Shown: positions 59,219-64,000 of the stretch, in pieces
Layout of the letters: every line of letters starts with the position of its first letter
How positions within the stretch are numbered: the first letter of the stretch is position 1
NCBI RefSeq assembly: GCF_001282725.1
Contig: NZ_LN876586.1
Location: forward strand, 335,009 to 399,008
Direction: 5' to 3'
Source: Inediibacterium massiliense
Lineage (GTDB): Bacteria; Bacillota; Clostridia; Peptostreptococcales; Thermotaleaceae
Length of the DNA: 64,000 nucleotides
Made by a program: the position numbers and the translations under genes
Notes under the pieces: model-generated
Database searches by the model: none
What the model saw: only the letters and a program-made list of their open reading frames with translations
Told to the model about the DNA's origin: nothing

Positions 59219-60043
59219 ATGTTAGAAGAAATCTTTCGTTATGAATTTTTACAACATGCTATTTTAAGTGCTATTTTTGCAAGTATTGCATGTGGGATCA
59301 TTGGAACAATTATTACAGAAAAAAATTTAATTATGATGAGTGGAGGAATTGCACATACGGCTTTTGGAGGAATTGGAATGGGTTATTTTATAGGAGTTGA
59401 ACCTATATTTGGAGCTTTGGTATTTTCTATTGCAGCAGCTTTGGGAGTAAACAAAATCCATAAAAAAACTCATACAGGAGAAGATGTATTAGTAGGTATG
59501 TTCTGGTCGTTAGGAATGGCCATTGGGATTTTATTTATATGGTTAACACCTGGATATCCCCCAGAGTTATCTTCTTATCTTTTTGGAGATATATTGACAG
59601 TTTCTAAAATAGATTTGTATATGATTATTCTAGTAGATTTGATAATTTTAGGTATAGTAGGAGCTTATTTTCAACAATTTAAAGCATATTTATTTGATGA
59701 AGAGTTTGCAGCAGTAATTGGGATAAAGACTAGTTATTTAGAAAAAATAGTTTTTATTTTAATTGCTTTAACCATTGTAATTTTAATAAGGGTAGTAGGA
59801 ATTATTTTAATTATAGCACTCCTTACAGTACCTACAGCTATTGCAAAGGAATTTACTTATGATTTAAAAAAAATTATGATTTTGTCAAGTTTAGTAGGAA
59901 TTTTATTTTGTCTTTTTGGTCTGTTTGTTTCCTATATATTACAAATACCTTCAGGTGCAAGCATTGTAATTTCATTAGTCATATCTTATTTTATCCTTTG
60001 TATGATAAAAAATAAGACAAAAAAAGAAAAACTTTCTATTTAA
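59219..60043 (+). CDS. znuB: Metal ABC transporter permease, ABC-3 family
   Basis: A 274-residue membrane protein with about eight spans and MMSGGIAHTAFGGIGMGY near the start, a family hallmark. ATG 59219 follows SD GAGGAGG (59206-59212); a longer reading from 59168 would overlap the ATPase gene heavily. It completes the znuA-C-B unit. Confidence 0.94.
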   Translation: MLEEIFRYEFLQHAILSAIFASIACGIIGTIITEKNLIMMSGGIAHTAFGGIGMGYFIGVEPIFGALVFSIAAALGVNKIHKKTHTGEDVLVGMFWSLGMAIGILFIWLTPGYPPELSSYLFGDILTVSKIDLYMIILVDLIILGIVGAYFQQFKAYLFDEEFAAVIGIKTSYLEKIVFILIALTIVILIRVVGIILIIALLTVPTAIAKEFTYDLKKIMILSSLVGILFCLFGLFVSYILQIPSGASIVISLVISYFILCMIKNKTKKEKLSI

Positions 60044-60056
60044 AGAAAGTTTTTTT
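60027..60056 (+). terminator. Terminator after znuB
   Basis: AAAACTTTC and GAAAGTTTT form a stem overlapping the stop codon, followed by a T run. Confidence 0.88.
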
Positions 60057-60218
60057 GTTCTTTAGAAGATTATGTATTTGATAAAATTGTGTTTTTTTTG
60101 TCTTTCATAAAATTGTAAAGTATCTTTCAAAATAAAATACATATACTAAAAGTCAAAAGGAAGTAAAAATTCCAGTAAAAATATGCAGATCAATAAGAAA
60201 TGGTGTGAGATGCTCATC

Positions 60219-61388
60219 ATGAAAAAAATAAAATGGTATATGTTATTGATTATTTTTTTGTTTCCAATAAAATGCTTTGGAATGGATGAAGATATAGATC
60301 ATATGGTTTATATTGTAGTAAATGACCAGTTGATAAGTTTTGAAGAAACTTATCCTGTCATTCAAAATGGAACTACTTATGTTCCTATTAGATTTTTAGC
60401 ACAACATTTAAAGGTAAAAATAAAGTGGGATAAAAAAAGCAATAATATTTTTCTCACAAAAGGGAGCAAACAGATTATACTGGATCTAAATTTAAATGCT
60501 TTATTTACCAATCAAGGACAAGTTATTATAGATAGTATTTTTTTAGAAGATGGAAGAACAATGGTGCCTTATAAGTTCATAGCTAAATATTTTGGATATG
60601 AAGTAAGTTATATTGATAAAGGCCCTATTGCAAGAGCTACCAATGAAAGTTTATGTGTAGAAGATAAAGATTTATTTAATATACTTCAAAATAAAATTCT
60701 ACAGGAAAAAGAAAAAATTTTGACTCAAATAAAAAGAAAAAAAGAAGAACAAATAGCAAAAGAAAGAATTGAAATGAGAAAAAATCTTAAAGTTGTATAT
60801 ATTACTTTTGATGATGGGCCTACTCCTTATACAAAAGAAATATTAGATATACTCAATCAATACGATGCTAAAGCTACTTTTTTTATGCTTTCCGATAGAA
60901 TTAGAAGCTATAAATCTGTAGTAAGAGAAATGATTTCTCAAGGAAATAGTGTAGGGCTTCATGGAGTCAGTCATAATGTAAAACAAATTTATCAGTCTGA
61001 ACATACAGTAATTAAAGAAATGAATGAGTGTAATGACCAATTACAAGAAGTAGTAGGCATAAGAAGCAATTTAATTCGTGTTCCTTATGGAAGTGTTCCC
61101 CATATGAAGAAGAATTATGTAGATGCTGTAAAAACAGCTGGATATAGAATGTGGGATTGGAATGTGGATAGCAAAGATAGTTGTGGAAAAAATATTCTAC
61201 CTAATGAGATAGTAGAAAATGTAAAAAAACAAGTAAAAAATAAAAAAGTTGCAGTCATATTACTTCATGAAAGAAAATCTACAGTCAAAGCACTTCCTTA
61301 TATTTTGCAATACTTAAAAGATCGAGGATATATTACAGTTCCTATTGATTATAGAGAAGAACCTATAAATTTCTGGAATAAAAAATAA
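60219..61388 (+). CDS. Polysaccharide deacetylase with N-terminal copper-amine-oxidase-like domain
   Basis: A 389-residue secreted enzyme. Signal peptide at about 1-21; then a CuAO-N1-type repeat domain (YVPIRFLAQHLKVKIKWDKK and MVPYKFIAKYFGYEVSY, about 30-140) that may bind cell wall; a charged helical linker; and a NodB domain with TFDDGPTP (catalytic Asp), HGVSHN (two metal His), RVPYGSVP and LLHE. It probably deacetylates peptidoglycan. The start is uncertain: ATG 60219 has a weak GGTGTGAG ahead; 60210 and 60183 are alternatives. Confidence 0.85.
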   Translation: MKKIKWYMLLIIFLFPIKCFGMDEDIDHMVYIVVNDQLISFEETYPVIQNGTTYVPIRFLAQHLKVKIKWDKKSNNIFLTKGSKQIILDLNLNALFTNQGQVIIDSIFLEDGRTMVPYKFIAKYFGYEVSYIDKGPIARATNESLCVEDKDLFNILQNKILQEKEKILTQIKRKKEEQIAKERIEMRKNLKVVYITFDDGPTPYTKEILDILNQYDAKATFFMLSDRIRSYKSVVREMISQGNSVGLHGVSHNVKQIYQSEHTVIKEMNECNDQLQEVVGIRSNLIRVPYGSVPHMKKNYVDAVKTAGYRMWDWNVDSKDSCGKNILPNEIVENVKKQVKNKKVAVILLHERKSTVKALPYILQYLKDRGYITVPIDYREEPINFWNKK

Positions 61389-61412
61389 GACTATTTATAG
61401 TCTTATTTTTTA
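61381..61412. terminator. Bidirectional terminator between convergent genes
   Basis: AAAAAATAAGACTAT and ATAGTCTTATTTTTT are complementary, with A and T flanks that serve both the deacetylase (plus) and the SNF transporter (minus). Confidence 0.92.
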
Positions 61413-61417
61413 ATGAT

Positions 61418-62746
61418 TTATCCAATTCCTCCATAAATGACTCCTAAAATTAAAACAATTCCTGCTATAAATACAAATATATATTTAGCAAAGAACTCCC
61501 ACCACTTTCCTAAAGGATTTTTTGCTCCTTTGTTGATTTCTTCTCTTGCATTTTCAATTCCATAAATCCAAAAAAATGTAATTGCAGCTAAAACAGCACT
61601 AAGAGGAAGAAGGTAGATGGAAATAAAATCTGCAAAATTACCAAACCAATTCATATTTAGATCAAGAGGAATTCCAAAGATAAAACCTATTCCTGCAGCA
61701 ACAAATACGCTTTTTTTCCGATTCCAAGAGAATTGATCCATAAAAGATTCTACTAAAACTTCCATCAATACAATTTCAGTAGAAATAGCAGCAAATAAAA
61801 TACATAAGAAAAATAATATACCAAATAAATATCCACCAGCCATTTCCTTAAATATGTGAGGCATAGTGATAAATAACAAAGGGGGTCCAGCTGTTACATC
61901 TAAGTGAAATGCAAAAGAAGCAGGAATAATAATAAATGCAGCTAAAAGAGCAGCAAAAGTATCAAAAAAAGCTGTATGAACAGCAGAAGAAGGAATATCT
62001 TCGTTTTTTGGAAGATAGCTTCCTAGTACTACCATACCTGCTCCCCCTAAGGATACAGTAAAAAATGCTTGGCCTAGTGCCATAATCCAAGTTATAGGTT
62101 TTGTAAGATAAGACCAATCAGGAACTAAAAGATATTTTACTCCTTCTATAGAACCAGGTAGTGATAAAGAACGGATCATAAGGAATAGAAACAAAATAAA
62201 TAATGAAGGCATCATAATTTTATTCATTTTTTCAATTCCTTGTTTGATTCCTAGAATAACAATGCTTACGGTAATGGAAATAGCTAAAAAGTTCCAAATT
62301 ATACTTTCTGGTTGCCCTACAAAACTATCAAATGAACGTGTAATATCAATATGATAAAAATCTCCTTTTATGGCAAATGAAAAATATTTGAGTACCCAAC
62401 CTACTACTACTGAATAAAAGATCAGTACACCTGTTTGAGCAATAACAGGAATGCTTCCAACACATGTACCAAAGGGAAGATTTCTTTTTTGAAATACCTT
62501 TTTAAAGGCACCCATAGAGCCTCTTTGTTGAGATCGTCCAAAAGCAAATTCTCCCATAAGTCCTGTAGTTCCTAATCCAAATACAAATAATAAATATGGA
62601 ATTAAAAAGGCAGCTCCTCCAAATTGGCCAAGTCTCCAAGGGAACATCCAAATATTACCTAATCCTATGGCAGAACCAATACAAGCCAAAATGAAACCTA
62701 GTTTACTTGTCCACGTTTCCCTTTCTATTTCATGAAAATTTTTCAA
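61418..62746 (-). CDS. Sodium-dependent transporter, SNF/NSS family
   Basis: A 442-residue membrane protein with 11 to 12 spans. The first helix has the sodium-site sequence GSAIGLGNIWMFPWR, followed by GGAAFLIPYLL and FAFGRSQQRGSMGAF. Bacterial members are amino acid symporters (for example MhsT and LeuT); the substrate is not evident. TTG at 62746 is preferred, because AAAGGATGG lies 8 bases ahead and it gives the family N-terminus before RETWTSKLGF; the longer reading from 62788 lacks an SD. A long leader with an attenuator-like stem precedes it. Confidence 0.88.
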   Translation of the reverse strand: MKNFHEIERETWTSKLGFILACIGSAIGLGNIWMFPWRLGQFGGAAFLIPYLLFVFGLGTTGLMGEFAFGRSQQRGSMGAFKKVFQKRNLPFGTCVGSIPVIAQTGVLIFYSVVVGWVLKYFSFAIKGDFYHIDITRSFDSFVGQPESIIWNFLAISITVSIVILGIKQGIEKMNKIMMPSLFILFLFLMIRSLSLPGSIEGVKYLLVPDWSYLTKPITWIMALGQAFFTVSLGGAGMVVLGSYLPKNEDIPSSAVHTAFFDTFAALLAAFIIIPASFAFHLDVTAGPPLLFITMPHIFKEMAGGYLFGILFFLCILFAAISTEIVLMEVLVESFMDQFSWNRKKSVFVAAGIGFIFGIPLDLNMNWFGNFADFISIYLLPLSAVLAAITFFWIYGIENAREEINKGAKNPLGKWWEFFAKYIFVFIAGIVLILGVIYGGIG

Positions 62747-62810
62747 ATAATATACCATCCTTTCTAAAGTTATCCACAGTGTATTCATTTATATAATTTC
62801 CTAAAGAGTA

Positions 62811-62945
62811 AAAAAAACTCTCCGTAGGAGAGTTTTTTTATACTAAAAATATCATTAGTAATAATTATATATTTTCTACTCAACTACGATCCTACTATTA
62901 TAACTGCTATTTTTAAATTGATTTCCTACTAGGCTACCATCTACT
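62811..62945 (-). promoter_or_regulatory. Attenuator-like leader of the SNF transporter gene
   Basis: On the minus strand a 13-bp terminator stem (AAAAAAACTCTCC/GGAGAGTTTTTTT, plus positions 62839-62827 and 62823-62811) with loop TAC ends in T residues, 65 bases before the start codon. Two upstream copies of GTAGGA (62929-62924 and 62895-62890), plus CGTAG-TT-GAG near 62888-62879, are complementary to the TCCTAC/CTCCTACG part of the stem (62831-62824). They could form an antiterminator. No known aptamer is recognised. Confidence 0.55.
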
Positions 62946-62951
62946 TTTTTC

Positions 62952-62980
62952 ATTTTATCTAAAAAATTTTTCACTGTCAA
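62952..62980 (-). promoter_or_regulatory. Sigma-A promoter of the SNF transporter gene
   Basis: Read on the minus strand: TTGACA (62980-62975), 17 bases, TAAAAT (62957-62952). A perfect -35 and good spacing; the transcript would carry a leader of about 200 bases. Confidence 0.82.
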
Positions 62981-63072
62981 TATAACTTTATAAATAAGGG
63001 AAAATAGAAATAAAATAATTTGGTTAAACTATATGATACAACTTGAAAAATAAGGATTGGAGAGGAAAAGTA

Positions 63073-64000
63073 GTGAATAAAGAAGTCATTTCAGATGGCC
63101 AAGGAATATCTATTGCTGTTTTATTTCTTTCAGGAACATCTACCATATTAGTAATGGCATTATGTGCCAAAGGTGATTTCTGGATTGCTATTATTTTAGC
63201 TGTTTTATTGGGCTTAATTATGTCGTTTGTATTGACTAAGTTAAATCATCAATTTCCAGGAAAAAATTTATATGATATCCATGAAATTTGTTATGGGAAA
63301 TTTTTAGGAAAAATAATTAGCTTTTTATATATGTATTTTTTATTTGAAGAGGGAATTGCAGTTTTTTCTAATACAAAGCAATTTATTACAGAAACTAGTA
63401 TTTTAGAGACTCCTCAGATCATTACTATTATTCCCTTAGCTTTACTATGTGTTTGGGCAGTAAAATCAGGAATAGAGGTAATTGGAAGATGGGCAAAATT
63501 ATTTATCATTTTATTTGTGATTGTAGTGACTTGTATGTCTATTCTTTTATTACCTAAAATAGAACTAAGCAATATGGAGCCTATCTTATATAATGGAGTA
63601 AAGCCTGTTTTAGAAGGTACATTGATGGCTTTTGCTTTTCCATTTGGAGAGATAATTATATTAGCTTTTGTTTTTGAAAATTTTCAAACAAAGAAATCTC
63701 CTAAAAAAATTTATGTATGGGGGTTAATTTTGGCAGGGATTATTGCAATGAATAATTCAGTAATTACTGTTTTGTTTTTAGGTATTGATATTTCCACTAC
63801 TTCTTATTTTCCTGTATTTCATGCAGCGGCAGGAATAGATGTAGGAGAGTTCATACAAAGGTTAGAGGTTTTTACAGTATTAATTGGTGTATTAGGAGCT
63901 TTTTTAAAAAATAGTATCTTGCTATTATGTGTTTGCAAAGGAATAGGAAAAATATTTAATATATTAGATTATAAATTATTCTCTCTGCCTGTAGTTTTAA
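63073..64000 (+). CDS. Endospore germination permease, GerAB/GerKB family (partial, runs off the edge)
   Basis: An open frame from GTG 63073 (SD GGAGAGG at 63059-63065) continues to the window end, 309 codons so far. It starts MNKEVISDGQGISIAVLFLS and has many spans; helix pairs such as GTSTILVMAL and the FAFPFGEIIILAFVFEN segment fit the GerB branch of the APC superfamily. B subunits recognise amino acid germinants. It is a stand-alone B gene here, about 8 kb from the A-C-D-C group that lacks a B subunit. A second ger operon may begin here beyond the edge. Confidence 0.85.
   Translation, partial: MNKEVISDGQGISIAVLFLSGTSTILVMALCAKGDFWIAIILAVLLGLIMSFVLTKLNHQFPGKNLYDIHEICYGKFLGKIISFLYMYFLFEEGIAVFSNTKQFITETSILETPQIITIIPLALLCVWAVKSGIEVIGRWAKLFIILFVIVVTCMSILLLPKIELSNMEPILYNGVKPVLEGTLMAFAFPFGEIIILAFVFENFQTKKSPKKIYVWGLILAGIIAMNNSVITVLFLGIDISTTSYFPVFHAAAGIDVGEFIQRLEVFTVLIGVLGAFLKNSILLLCVCKGIGKIFNILDYKLFSLPVVL

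Noticed and set aside
62770-62780. Single DnaA-box-like TTATCCACA before the SNF gene
   Set aside because: One isolated match in A/T-rich DNA is expected by chance.
62747-62980. Glycine riboswitch or T-box before the SNF transporter
   Set aside because: Neither the T-box sequence nor a recognisable glycine aptamer core is seen; only an attenuator-like architecture is claimed.

Overview
The window is chromosomal DNA of a low-GC, anaerobic, endospore-forming Firmicute of the class Clostridia. The A/T-rich codon use, strong AAGGAGG-type Shine-Dalgarno (SD) sequences, spore genes (sigH, a Spo0E-like phosphatase, cwlD, a GerA/GerC locus, a germination permease), [FeFe]-hydrogenases, thyX, a group II ECF module and a tRNA-type T-box all point this way. 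Genus cannot be fixed from the sequence alone. I see no insertion sequence, prophage, CRISPR array or rRNA gene.

Layout. 1-3375: small membrane protein, thyX, rlmB, rae1/yacP, sigH and a tRNA-Thr(GGU). 3476-8368: tuf (copy 1), rpmG, secE, nusG, rplK, rplA, an L10 leader, rplJ, rplL. 8772-20969: rpoB, rpoC, an L7Ae-like protein, rpsL, rpsG, fusA, tuf (copy 2). 21034-37071: the S10-spc-alpha supercluster from rpsJ to rplQ, including secY, adk, map, a KOW protein, infA, rpmD and rpmJ. 37093-42661: a Trp T-box and trpP, then ecfA1-ecfA2-ecfT-truA-rplM-rpsI. From about 42.7 kb the content is accessory or spore related: an AI-2E family permease, a Spo0E-like gene on the minus strand, a MazG-like protein, a palindromic repeat element, cwlD, a DnaA-box cluster, a 26-residue membrane microprotein, a four-gene [FeFe]-hydrogenase/phosphatase cluster, a ger locus (A-C-2TM-C), a chemoreceptor, a znu-type metal ABC operon, a polysaccharide deacetylase, an SNF-family transporter on the minus strand, and the first part of a GerAB-type permease running off the right edge.

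How it works together. The first two thirds is the growth core: transcription (rpoA/B/C, nusG, sigH), ribosome assembly, elongation factors and protein export (secE, secY), controlled by clear sigma-A promoters, leader RNAs and many intercistronic hairpins. The last third links anaerobic energy metabolism (hydrogenase with an apparent sensor hydrogenase and PP2C phosphatase) with sporulation, cortex modification and germination.

The least explained signals are: (1) a DnaA-box cluster with a 40-bp perfect palindrome at 45758-45987; (2) an imperfect inverted-repeat element at 44729-44896 that sits between two copies of a terminator; (3) an attenuator-like leader upstream of the SNF transporter on the minus strand; (4) a second leader element and a two-codon ORF between the Trp T-box and trpP; (5) a hairpin between the SD and the start codon of nusG; (6) the microprotein at 46324 with a partly sequestered SD.
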